Below are positions 1-7,786 of a DNA stretch of 42,707 bases, in pieces. Each line of letters begins with the position of its first letter. The first letter of the stretch is position 1. The notes beneath the pieces were generated by a model that did not search any database, was not told the origin of the DNA, and worked only from the letters and a program-made list of their open reading frames with translations. Position numbers and translations under genes: made by a program. Source of the DNA: Arthrobacter cavernae (GTDB lineage Bacteria; Actinomycetota; Actinomycetes; Actinomycetales; Micrococcaceae); assembly GCF_017368795.1 (NCBI RefSeq), contig NZ_JAFNLL010000006.1, positions 1 through 42,707 of the forward strand. The letters are read 5' to 3'.

Positions 1-27
1 GCGTGCCACCGGCGATGTAGCGGACAT
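1..27 (-). CDS. 5' end of a gene running off the left edge
   Basis: On the minus strand an ATG at 27 opens a frame reading MSATSPVAR up to the window edge. A strong ribosome site, AAGGAG (complement of 35-40), sits 7 nt upstream of it. Nine codons are too few to assign a product. The gene lies downstream of the ROK regulator on the same strand, after a gap of about 146 bp (28-173) that holds only a weak GGTTC/GAACC hairpin at 94-106. Confidence 0.6.
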
Positions 28-173
28 CAGTTGGCTCCTTTTCCTTGGAACGGATGGTGCTTACCCTCGAAACCTAGGCTCTCAGCCAACCCCGGTTCTG
101 TGAACCCGGACACACAACGCTGAATATCCCGGAATCCTCGGGAACCCCCATCGTGGCGGGCAGGACAGCGTCC

Positions 174-1376
174 CTATGCCTTCTCCAGCTCCAGGTCCAG
201 GGAGTTCGCCTCCACGTAGTCCAGGGCGCAGCGGACCGCCCCGACGGTCACCACGGCATCGCCCAGCGGTGATGCCGCGATCCTTGGGGGAGTGGCCGTG
301 TGGGCCGGGATCTTCTGCGCGATCGAGTCCAGCATGGCCGTCACGGAATGCGCGACGGCGCCGCCAATCACCACGAGCTCCGGGTTGTGGATGGTGGACA
401 GCGTCGCCACGATGCGTGCCAGCCGCTCGGCCAGGCGTTCCAGCAGCCCGACGGCGACGGCGTCTCCCGCCGCCGCGGCCTCGAACACCTGCTCGGCGCT
501 GACGGCTCCGTCCTTGGCCACCTTGCGCAGGGAGGTCTTCACGCCGAGCGCCAGCTGCTCCCCGGCCCAGGTCCTGGCGAGGCCGGCCACGCCCAGGGTG
601 CTGCCCACCCCCTCCACGAGGTCCAGGTAGGCCATTTCGCCGGCGCCGCCGTGGCGGCCGTGCAGGAGACGGCCGTCCTCGATCAGGCCGGCACCCATCC
701 GCTCGCCGGCCAGCAGGACCACCAGGTCGTCCACGCCGACGGCGGAGCCCCGCCACCGCTCGCCGAGCGCCGCCAGGTTGGCGTCGTTTTCCAGCAGCAC
801 CGCCCAGCCGTGCAGCTCGTGCAGCGCGGTGCGGAGCCCGACGTCGAACTGGCGCCAGAACGGCTGGCTCGCCAGGACGTTTCCACGGCGGTCCACCGGG
901 GCCGCGATGCCGACCGACGCCGCCAATACCCGCGACGGCGACGCGCCCACTGAGTGCAGGGCAAGCAAGGCCGTGCGGTTGATGACGTCGATGCGTTCCG
1001 CCGCCGTGATGTCCTCGCCGGGGAAGGGCTGGCTGGCGCGGCTGACGGTGTTGCCCCGGAGATCGGCCACCACCACGGTGGCCTTGACCGCGCCGATGTC
1101 CACGCCCAGGACAAAGCCCGCCGCTTCGTCGAGCGCGAACCGCCGGGCCGGCCGGCCCTTCTGGTAGCCGCCGGAATCGCGCTGGTTTTCGAGTTCCCGG
1201 ATCCAGCCGCGGTTCATGAGGTCTTCGCAGACCGCCAGGGCCGTGGCCCGGGTCAGCCCCGTGGACTCCATCAGCTCGGTGACGGTGACGACGTCGGAGG
1301 TGCGCATGACGTCCAGGACGGCGGCCGCGTTGACGCGCCGGAGCAATTGCGGGGTGGCCGCCGTAACTTCTGACAT
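174..1376 (-). CDS. ROK family transcriptional regulator
   Basis: A 400-residue protein with an N-terminal winged helix-turn-helix (about residues 15-60, including VTVTELMESTGLTRATALAV) joined to a ROK sugar-kinase-like domain. The phosphate-binding segment VLGVDIGAVKAT is near residue 90 and LENDANLAALGE is in the middle. The cysteine-rich zinc motif of ROK kinases is missing: after GGAGEMAYLD there is no CxCGxxGC. I therefore infer a sugar-sensing repressor rather than a kinase. It is divergent from the alpha-glucoside transporter and glucosidase genes and probably represses them through the AT-rich palindromes at 1421-1440. The start ATG at 1376 has a purine-rich upstream stretch (AGAGAGG) but no ideal ribosome site. 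Confidence 0.9.
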   Translation of the reverse strand: MSEVTAATPQLLRRVNAAAVLDVMRTSDVVTVTELMESTGLTRATALAVCEDLMNRGWIRELENQRDSGGYQKGRPARRFALDEAAGFVLGVDIGAVKATVVVADLRGNTVSRASQPFPGEDITAAERIDVINRTALLALHSVGASPSRVLAASVGIAAPVDRRGNVLASQPFWRQFDVGLRTALHELHGWAVLLENDANLAALGERWRGSAVGVDDLVVLLAGERMGAGLIEDGRLLHGRHGGAGEMAYLDLVEGVGSTLGVAGLARTWAGEQLALGVKTSLRKVAKDGAVSAEQVFEAAAAGDAVAVGLLERLAERLARIVATLSTIHNPELVVIGGAVAHSVTAMLDSIAQKIPAHTATPPRIAASPLGDAVVTVGAVRCALDYVEANSLDLELEKA

Positions 1377-1420
1377 CGACTCTTGACCTCTCTGTGCTGT
1401 TCACCACATAATACTTGAGG

Positions 1421-1440
1421 ATCTAAATTTAGATACTAAA
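1421..1440. promoter_or_regulatory. Putative ROK operator: overlapping AT-rich palindromes
   Basis: Between the divergent ROK gene and the transporter genes, ATCTAAATTTAGAT (1421-1434) is a perfect palindrome. It overlaps a second one, TTTAG-ATA-CTAAA (1428-1440). The TTTAG/CTAAA half-sites thus occur three times in 20 bp, in sequence far richer in A+T than its surroundings. A possible promoter hexamer TTGAGG (1415-1420) abuts it on the plus strand. That ROK regulators bind AT-rich inverted repeats is family knowledge; binding here is inferred. Confidence 0.55.
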
Positions 1441-1513
1441 TTAATTCGTCGAGGACCATCGAGTTTCACACCGCCGCGCAAAAGCGCGCCGGACTCTTGC
1501 AAAGGAGCAACTC

Positions 1514-1582
1514 TTGATCTCCACACCGATCAATGTCAGGGAGTGCCACAACTCCCGCCCGGCCCGGGCAGCCACCCTGTGA
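1514..1582 (+). CDS. Putative 22-codon leader peptide coupled to the binding protein
   Basis: The best ribosome site in this region, AAAGGAG at 1501-1507, is 6 nt before a TTG at 1514. That TTG opens a short frame (MISTPINVRECHNSRPARAATL) ending in TGA at 1580-1582. The stop overlaps the GTG at 1579 that begins the lipoprotein signal peptide (GTGA overlap), and neither that GTG nor the one at 1543 has its own well-spaced ribosome site. This suggests translational coupling through a leader peptide. A chance short frame remains possible. Confidence 0.35.
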   Translation: MISTPINVRECHNSRPARAATL

Positions 1583-2868
1583 ACGCACTGCTGAGCAGGC
1601 GGTCCCTGTTCAAGGTTGCCGGCGTGGCCGGTGCAGCAGCCGTCCTGCCCCTCACCGGCTGCGGTTCCCGGGCAGGCGTCGGCACCGACGGCGTCACCAC
1701 GCTGCGCTTCATGCAGAACAAGCCCGAGGTAGTGGCCTACTTCAACCAGGTCATCAAGGACTTCGAGGCCCGGAACCCGGACGTTCGGGTGGTGCAGGAC
1801 TACAACGAGGGGAACTTCGTGCCGTCCCTGGTCCGCAACGACCCGCCCGACGTCATGACCCGCGGCTTCGCCAAGGAAACCGCGGACTTTGTGCACAAGG
1901 GCATCTTCGCCGACCTCACCGGCCTCCCGGCAGCCTCGGCCATAGATCCGAAGGCCCAAGAACTCGTCAACTCCTGGGGTCGCTACGGCCAGGACGAAAC
2001 CAGTGCGGTGCCCTTCTCCTTGGCCGCCGCCGGCGTCATCTACAACCGTGACATCTTCGCCGCGCACAACGTTGCCGTGCCCGAAACCTGGGACGAGTTC
2101 GTCGCGGCCTGCGGGACGTTCAAGGCCGCGGGAATCGCACCCATCTACGGAACGCACAAGGACAGCTGGACCCTGCGCCAGGGAGCCTTCGACTACGTCA
2201 CGGGCGGCACGCTGGACGTGGCCGGCTTCTTCAGCCGGATCTACGCCAAGGGCGCAAAGATCAGCCAGGACGCCCCCGAGTCCTTCACCAACAACTTCGG
2301 CCCGGCCCTGCCCCAGATCCTGCAGCTGGCAGCGTTTGCCCAGCCCGGGGCGGAAACCAAGAACTACGCCGACGGCAACGCGGCCTTCGCCAAGGGCCAG
2401 GCAGCCATGTACCTGCAGGGGCCGTGGGCGCTGTCGCCCATCATCCAGGCAAACAAGGACATCAAGCTCGGCACCTTCCCCCTCCCGGCCACCAACAATC
2501 CGGCGGACACCAAGGTGCGCGTCAACGTGGACATGGTCCTGTCCATCGCCCGCCACACGCCCCGCCGGGAAGCCGCCGAGCGCTTCCTCAGCTACCTGCT
2601 GACGCCGGAGGTCGTGAACAGCTACAACCAGAAGCACGCCGCGTTCTCGCCCCTCAAAGCAGCCCCCGCCGTCGTGGACCCGCAGATCAGCGGCGTGGCG
2701 GCACACATGGCCGAGGGCCGCTACTACCAGGGCGCCGGAACCTACTTCCCGCCGTCGGTCCCCATGAACAACTACATCCAGTCGCTGGTCTACAGCAAGG
2801 ACAGCGGCAGGTTCCTGGCCGACGTCGACGCCGAATGGCGCCGCGTAGCCGAACGCACCGCGATCTGA
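1579..2868 (+). CDS. Sugar ABC transporter substrate-binding lipoprotein
   Basis: Extracellular solute-binding protein of family 1, captures a sugar (probably an alpha-glucoside, from its neighbours) outside the membrane. From the GTG at 1579 it is 429 residues, starting with a lipoprotein signal: SRRSLFKVAG, a hydrophobic alanine-rich core and lipobox LTGC with the lipidated Cys at about residue 28. The paired arginines may also allow Tat export. The mature part has typical family segments such as FMQNKPEVVAYFNQVIKDFE near its start and GQAAMYLQGPWAL in the middle. A GTG at 1543 would add 12 residues before the signal peptide, but its GGGAG abuts the codon, so I prefer 1579, coupled to the short frame ending at 1582. 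First gene of a five-gene cluster. Confidence 0.9.
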   Translation: MNALLSRRSLFKVAGVAGAAAVLPLTGCGSRAGVGTDGVTTLRFMQNKPEVVAYFNQVIKDFEARNPDVRVVQDYNEGNFVPSLVRNDPPDVMTRGFAKETADFVHKGIFADLTGLPAASAIDPKAQELVNSWGRYGQDETSAVPFSLAAAGVIYNRDIFAAHNVAVPETWDEFVAACGTFKAAGIAPIYGTHKDSWTLRQGAFDYVTGGTLDVAGFFSRIYAKGAKISQDAPESFTNNFGPALPQILQLAAFAQPGAETKNYADGNAAFAKGQAAMYLQGPWALSPIIQANKDIKLGTFPLPATNNPADTKVRVNVDMVLSIARHTPRREAAERFLSYLLTPEVVNSYNQKHAAFSPLKAAPAVVDPQISGVAAHMAEGRYYQGAGTYFPPSVPMNNYIQSLVYSKDSGRFLADVDAEWRRVAERTAI

Positions 2869-2894
2869 CCGTCCCCGAGACTTTGGAGCCAAAC

Positions 2895-3842
2895 ATGAGC
2901 ACAACATTGCCTGTGGCGCAGCGGGACGCGGCCACCACCTCCCCGGAACCAGGGAAGACCAGCAAAGCCACGCGCAAGGGCGCCGGGCGGATCGATCCTA
3001 CGTACTACTGGATGATCGTCCCGGTCCTGGCCCTGTTCGCCTTCTTCATCACCCTGCCCGCACTGGTGGGCGTCTTCTTCAGCCTGACCAACTACGCCGG
3101 CTACGGCGACTGGAAGTTCGTCGGCCTCAGCAACTACGTCAACATCTTCAAGGACCCCGCGGTCCTGCAGTCCTACGTCTTCACCTTCGGCTTTGCCGTG
3201 GCCGCCACCGTGGCCGTCAACGTGGTGGCCCTGTCCATCGCCCTGGGCCTGAACGCCAGGATCAAGTGGCGCACGGGCATCCGGACGGTGTTCTTCATCC
3301 CCATGGTGCTGTCGGGGCTGATCGTGTCCTTCGTCTTCAGCTACCTGTTCTCGAACACCCTGCCCGCCCTCGCGGAACGCTTCGGCGTTACGCCGCTGGC
3401 CTCCAGCATGCTGGCCGACGAAAAATGGGCCTGGCTCGCGATCGTGGTGGTCACGGTCTGGCAGGCGGCACCCGGCGCCACCATCATCTACCTCGCCGGC
3501 CTGCAGAGCGTCCCCTCCGAGGTCTACGAAGCCGCCGGGATGGACGGCGCCGGAACCTGGCGCCAGTTCCGCAGCCTCACCCTGCCGCTCATCATGGGCT
3601 ACCTGGTCATCAACATCATCCTGGGCTTCAAGGGCTTCCTGGGCACCTACGAGATCATCGTCGGCCTCACCGGCGGCGGCCCGGGCATGGCAACGCAGTC
3701 CGTGGCCATGAAGATCTTCTCCGGCTTCACCGGCGGCGACTACGCCTACCAGATGGCCAACGCCGTCATCTACTTCGTGATCACCCTGGTGATCTCCGTC
3801 ATCCAGCTGCGCCTCATCCAGCGCCGGGGGGTTTCACTCTAA
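2895..3842 (+). CDS. Sugar ABC transporter permease (MalF/UgpA type)
   Basis: A 315-residue inner-membrane permease with about six membrane spans, the first around residues 36-62 (YYWMIVPVLALFAFFI). The EAA loop that contacts the ATPase reads EVYEAAGMDGAGTWRQF. Start ATG 2895 follows TTGGAG at 2883-2888; the frame is open further upstream but that part overlaps the binding protein. The stop TAA shares its last base with the ATG of the next permease (TAATG), indicating coupled translation. It pairs with the next gene to form the channel. Confidence 0.93.
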   Translation: MSTTLPVAQRDAATTSPEPGKTSKATRKGAGRIDPTYYWMIVPVLALFAFFITLPALVGVFFSLTNYAGYGDWKFVGLSNYVNIFKDPAVLQSYVFTFGFAVAATVAVNVVALSIALGLNARIKWRTGIRTVFFIPMVLSGLIVSFVFSYLFSNTLPALAERFGVTPLASSMLADEKWAWLAIVVVTVWQAAPGATIIYLAGLQSVPSEVYEAAGMDGAGTWRQFRSLTLPLIMGYLVINIILGFKGFLGTYEIIVGLTGGGPGMATQSVAMKIFSGFTGGDYAYQMANAVIYFVITLVISVIQLRLIQRRGVSL

Positions 3843-4804
3843 TGACTGCCACCATTTCCACCGGTTCCCCCCGGGGTTCAGGCCCGTCCGCCAGTACCCG
3901 CCCGTCCGCCGGCTCGTCCCGCGGCTCCCGCCCGTCCGCCGGTTCCGCCGGCTCGCCCGGCAAGATCCGCCGTTCGTCCCGGGAAGGCTACAAGGTCAAC
4001 TGGGGACTCACCGTCCTCATGCTGCTGGCCTCGCTCACCATCATCGTCCCGCTGTACTTCACAGTGGCCATGGCCCTGAAATCCGCCGATCAGATCGGCA
4101 CCGGAACGGGCCTGGGCTGGCCCAACCCCATGCACTGGGAAAACCTTGCCGAGGCCTTCGTCGCCACCAACTTCCCCGCGCACTTCCTCTCCACCGCGTT
4201 GGTCACCGTGTTCAGTGTCCTGGGCTCGCTCGCCACGAGTTCGCTGGCGGCCTACGCGATTGCCCGCAACTGGAACCGGAAGTTCTTCCGCGGCTCCTTC
4301 GTGTACCTTTTGTCCGCGATGTTCATCCCGTTCCCGGTGATCATCCTGCCGCTCATCAAGCAGACGGCACTGTTGGGGCTCGACAATCCTGCCGGCGTCG
4401 TGTTCCTGCACGTGCTGGGCGGCATCTCCTTCAACACCCTGCTCTACATCGCCTTTGTCCGGGCGATCCCGGCCGAACTCGAGGAATCGGCGCGCATGGA
4501 CGGCGCCACCACGTGGCAGGTGTTCCGCAAGATCATCCTGCCGCTCCTGGCTCCGATGAACGCCACCGTGGGCATCTTCGCGTTCCTGGGTTCGTGGAAC
4601 GACTTCCTGCTGCCGCAAATGATGATCGCCGATCCGGCGCTGCAGACCCTGCCCGTGGTCCAGATGCTGTTCCAGGGCGAGTTCAACACCGACTACAGCC
4701 TGGCCTTCGCCTCCTACCTCATGGCCATGGCCCCCACCCTGGTGGTCTACATCCTCTCGCAGCGCTGGGTCCTCTCCGGCGTCATGCGCGGCGCGGTCAA
4801 ATAA
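3842..4804 (+). CDS. Sugar ABC transporter permease (MalG/UgpE type)
   Basis: A 320-residue permease, partner of the preceding gene. The EAA loop ELEESARMDGATTWQVF is present, with about six membrane segments from residue 58 on. It is unusual in a low-complexity cytoplasmic N-terminus of roughly 50 residues made of Ser, Gly, Arg and Pro. This contains an imperfect 10-residue repeat (TRPSAGSSRG then SRPSAGSAGS) matching a 30-bp DNA repeat near 3897-3956. Most family members have a much shorter tail. No ATPase gene follows, so a shared ATPase (MsiK type) encoded elsewhere is inferred. Confidence 0.92.
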   Translation: MTATISTGSPRGSGPSASTRPSAGSSRGSRPSAGSAGSPGKIRRSSREGYKVNWGLTVLMLLASLTIIVPLYFTVAMALKSADQIGTGTGLGWPNPMHWENLAEAFVATNFPAHFLSTALVTVFSVLGSLATSSLAAYAIARNWNRKFFRGSFVYLLSAMFIPFPVIILPLIKQTALLGLDNPAGVVFLHVLGGISFNTLLYIAFVRAIPAELEESARMDGATTWQVFRKIILPLLAPMNATVGIFAFLGSWNDFLLPQMMIADPALQTLPVVQMLFQGEFNTDYSLAFASYLMAMAPTLVVYILSQRWVLSGVMRGAVK

Positions 4805-4854
4805 CCGTGCACCACAGCTCCGGCAACACCAAACAACCACGAAAAGGAAGCACC

Positions 4855-6612
4855 TTGTCCACCACCGCCACCCTGGCAACTCTCTCCGACTCAAAGCGCT
4901 CCGAGCGCATGGCCGATCCCAACTGGTGGCGCCAGGCCGCTGTGTACCAGATCTACCCGCGCAGCTTCTCCGACGCCAACGGCGACGGCCTCGGCGACAT
5001 CAAGGGCATCACCGCCAAGGTCCCGTACCTGAAGGCGCTGGGGATCGACGCCGTCTGGCTCAGCCCCTTCTACCCCTCCGCCCTCGCGGACGGCGGCTAC
5101 GACGTCGATGACTACCGCAACGTGGACCCGAAGCTGGGCACCCTCGAGGACTTCGACGAGATGGTGGCGGCACTGCACGCCGCAGGCATCAAGCTGGTAG
5201 CCGACATCGTCCCCAACCACTCCTCGGACCGGCACGAGTGGTTCAAGGAAGCCCTCGCCTCGCCGAAGGGCTCGGCCGCCCGTGAACGCTACATCTTCCG
5301 TGACGGCCTGGGCGAGAACGGCGAACTGCCGCCGGCCGACTGGGAATCGGTGTTCGGCGGCCCGGCCTGGGAGCGCATCACCGAACCGGACGGCACTCCC
5401 GGCCAGTGGTACATGCACATCTTCGCCAAGGAGCAGCCGGACTTCAACTGGGACAACCCGGAGGTCCGCGAGGACTTCCTGAAGACCCTGCGCTTCTGGT
5501 CCGACCGCGGCGTGGACGGCTTCCGCATCGACGTCGCCCACGCCCTGGTCAAGGACCTGTCCGAGCCGCTGCCGAGCACGGCCGAACTCGCCAAGAAGAA
5601 CACCGGCGGCGACGGGTTCGTGGACGGCTCCCACCCGTTCTGGGACCGTGACGAGGTCCACGAGGTCTACGCCGAGTGGCGCAAGCTCTTCAACGAGTAC
5701 AACCCGCCGCGCACCGCGGTGGCCGAGGCGTGGGTCCACGAGACCCGCCGCGCCCGCTACGCGAGCCCCGAAGGGCTCGGCCAGGCGTTCAACTTCGACC
5801 TCCTGCAGGCCGATTTCGAGGCGCCGAAGTTCAAGAAGATCATCACGGACAACCTCGTTGCCGCAAAGGAAACGGGGGCATCCTCCACCTGGGTGTTCTC
5901 CAACCACGATGTGGTCCGCCACGCCACCCGCTACGGACTGCCCAAGGGCGGTGCCACGGCGGCCCAGGGGACCAACGCCGCCCAGGATGTCACCGCGAAG
6001 GAACCCAAGGGCCAGGACGGCAAGGCGTGGCTGCTGGCCGGCGCACCGGCCGAGGAGCTCGACGCCGAGCTCGGCCTGCGCCGCGCCCGCGCCGCATCGC
6101 TGCTGATGTTCGCCCTGCCCGGTTCCGGCTACCTGTACCAGGGCGAGGAACTGGGACTGCAGGAGGTTGCCGGGATTCCGGATTCCGAACGCCAGGACCC
6201 GTCCTTCTTCCGCAACAAGGGCGTGGAGATCGGCCGTGACGGCTGCCGCGTGCCGCTGCCCTGGACTACGGAAGGCTCCTCCTTCGGCTTCGGCGACGGC
6301 GGCGCGCACCTGCCGCAGCCGGAATGGTTTGCCGGCTACTCGGTTGAAGCCCAGGACGGCGTGGAGGGCTCCACCCTGGAGCTCTACCGCAAGGCCCTGG
6401 AACTCCGCACGGAACTGCAGGCCGCCGAGGACCTGGAATGGATCCCCGCCGCCAACGGGGACGTGCTGCACTTCGCCCGCCCCAACGGCTGGCAGTCGGT
6501 AACCAACTTCGGCACCAAGCCCGTGGCACTGCCCCAAGGCACCGTCGTCGTGAGCAGCGCGCCTCTTGAGGCCGGCAAGCTCCCGGCCAACACCACCGCC
6601 TGGCTGGTCTGA
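4855..6612 (+). CDS. Alpha-glucosidase, glycoside hydrolase family 13
   Basis: A 585-residue GH13 enzyme, probably a cytoplasmic exo-acting alpha-glucosidase (oligo-1,6-glucosidase or maltase group) that splits imported alpha-glucosides to glucose. Conserved region I is DIVPNHSS. The nucleophile is Asp226 in GFRIDVAH, the acid/base Glu291 in AVAEAWV, and the third carboxylate Asp352 in FSNHDVVRH. The N-terminal WWRQAAVYQIYPRSF is typical. I chose TTG 4855 because AAAAGGA lies 6 nt upstream; the longer open frame runs back into the permease gene. No signal peptide is seen. It is the catabolic gene of the ROK-controlled cluster. Exact substrate (maltose, isomaltose, sucrose isomer, trehalose) cannot be read from sequence. 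Confidence 0.92.
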   Translation: MSTTATLATLSDSKRSERMADPNWWRQAAVYQIYPRSFSDANGDGLGDIKGITAKVPYLKALGIDAVWLSPFYPSALADGGYDVDDYRNVDPKLGTLEDFDEMVAALHAAGIKLVADIVPNHSSDRHEWFKEALASPKGSAARERYIFRDGLGENGELPPADWESVFGGPAWERITEPDGTPGQWYMHIFAKEQPDFNWDNPEVREDFLKTLRFWSDRGVDGFRIDVAHALVKDLSEPLPSTAELAKKNTGGDGFVDGSHPFWDRDEVHEVYAEWRKLFNEYNPPRTAVAEAWVHETRRARYASPEGLGQAFNFDLLQADFEAPKFKKIITDNLVAAKETGASSTWVFSNHDVVRHATRYGLPKGGATAAQGTNAAQDVTAKEPKGQDGKAWLLAGAPAEELDAELGLRRARAASLLMFALPGSGYLYQGEELGLQEVAGIPDSERQDPSFFRNKGVEIGRDGCRVPLPWTTEGSSFGFGDGGAHLPQPEWFAGYSVEAQDGVEGSTLELYRKALELRTELQAAEDLEWIPAANGDVLHFARPNGWQSVTNFGTKPVALPQGTVVVSSAPLEAGKLPANTTAWLV

Positions 6613-6635
6613 CCTTCGGCCCGGGTTAAAGTTCA

Positions 6636-6668
6636 CGGTGGCGGCGCCCTTGTGGGGCGCCGCCACCG
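6636..6668 (+). terminator. Strong hairpin after the glucosidase gene
   Basis: A perfect 14-bp GC-rich stem (left arm 6636-6649, right arm 6655-6668) with the 5-nt loop TTGTG, 23 bp after the glucosidase stop. No T-run follows, as in many actinobacterial terminators. It could end the transporter operon or only reduce expression of the downstream reductase. Confidence 0.6.
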
Positions 6669-6722
6669 GCGTGTCCGGCGTCATGCCGTGACGCGGACGG
6701 CATCAAGTGAAAGAGTTCAACA

Positions 6723-7688
6723 ATGACTGCACACAGCGAAACCGCGTCCGGCCGCCTCATCTACGGCTGCATGGGCCTCGGCGGCCCCTGGGGAACCGAC
6801 GGCTACGGTGCGGCCGAGGTCGATGAGGCCGCGGCCGCCATCGACGCCGCCCGGGCCATCGGCATCACCTTGTTCGACCACGCCGACATCTACCGCGGCG
6901 GCAAGGCCGAGTCCGTCTTCGGCGAGGTCCTGGCCAGTACGCCCGGTCTCCGGGACGCCATCCAGCTGCAGACCAAGTGCGGGATCCGCCTCAACGAGCA
7001 GGGCCTGGCCACGCACTACGACCTCAGCCGGCACGGCATCCTGGAACGGGTGAACGGCAGCCTGCATAGGCTCCGGACGGACTACGTGGACATCCTGATG
7101 CTGCACCGCCCGGATCCGCTCATGGACGTGCGCGAGGTGGCGGCCGCCGTCGGACAGCTGATCGCCGAAGGCAAGGTGCGGCAGCTGGGCGTGTCCAACA
7201 TGTCCGGCGCCCAGATCGGCTACCTGCAGGACCGCCTTGGCGTGCCGCTGGTGGCCAACCAGCTGGAGATGAGCCTGTTCCGCCGTGCCTGGCTGGAAAG
7301 CACCGTGCTGGTCAACCACGACGACGGCCTGGGGCACAGCTTCCCGCACGGGACGCTGGAGCACTGCCTGCGGGACGGGATCGAGCTGCAGGCCTACGGG
7401 TCGCTGGCCCAGGGCCGGTACTCCGGCTCGCCGTCGGACACCCCGACGGCGGCCGACTCCGCCACCGCTGCCATGCTCGCCGCACTGGCGGCGGAGAAGG
7501 GCACCACGGCTGAGGCGGTGCTGCTGGGCTGGCTCATGAAGCACACCGCCCGCATTTCCCCGGTGATCGGCACGTCCAATCCGGGCAGGATCGCGGCGTG
7601 CGGGGACGCCGCTGCCGTGGCCGCGGCCATGACCCGGGCCGAGTGGTACGGCCTGTGGGTTGCGGCGCGCGGTGGTGACCTTCCGTAA
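6723..7688 (+). CDS. Aldo/keto reductase
   Basis: A 321-residue TIM-barrel oxidoreductase of the aldo/keto reductase superfamily (YdhF-like by overall layout), expected to reduce carbonyls or oxidise sugar alcohols with NADPH. The catalytic tetrad is visible: Asp52 and Tyr57 in FDHADIY, Lys85 in LQTKCG and His128 in LMLHRPDP. Start ATG 6723 has AAAGAG about 9 nt upstream. It follows the glucosidase on the same strand, but a strong hairpin (6636-6668) lies between, so co-transcription is uncertain. The substrate is unknown. A bidirectional terminator follows. Confidence 0.9.
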   Translation: MTAHSETASGRLIYGCMGLGGPWGTDGYGAAEVDEAAAAIDAARAIGITLFDHADIYRGGKAESVFGEVLASTPGLRDAIQLQTKCGIRLNEQGLATHYDLSRHGILERVNGSLHRLRTDYVDILMLHRPDPLMDVREVAAAVGQLIAEGKVRQLGVSNMSGAQIGYLQDRLGVPLVANQLEMSLFRRAWLESTVLVNHDDGLGHSFPHGTLEHCLRDGIELQAYGSLAQGRYSGSPSDTPTAADSATAAMLAALAAEKGTTAEAVLLGWLMKHTARISPVIGTSNPGRIAACGDAAAVAAAMTRAEWYGLWVAARGGDLP

Positions 7689-7695
7689 CGAACGC

Positions 7696-7740
7696 AAAGA
7701 GCAGCGGACCCGGGATCGCCTCCCTGGTCCGCTGCTCTTT
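7696..7740. terminator. Bidirectional intrinsic terminator
   Basis: A perfect 15-bp inverted repeat, AAAGAGCAGCGGACC (7696-7710) and its complement (7726-7740), with a 15-nt loop. The right arm ends in TTTCTT on the plus strand. It separates the convergent aldo/keto reductase and TauD-like genes and can serve both. Confidence 0.8.
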
Positions 7741-7786
7741 CTTGCGCGGAGCTGCTACAACAACACATGTGTGCTAAATCCGCCCA

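Noticed and set aside
82..1407. Long open frame on the minus strand overlapping the ROK gene
   Set aside because: It is rich in Arg, Gly and Pro with no recognisable motif, the pattern of a GC-rich shadow; the ROK frame has clear domains.
7763..7772. Palindrome ACACATGTGT downstream of tauD as an operator
   Set aside because: It lies between a terminator and a gene's 3' end, where an operator would have no promoter to act on.
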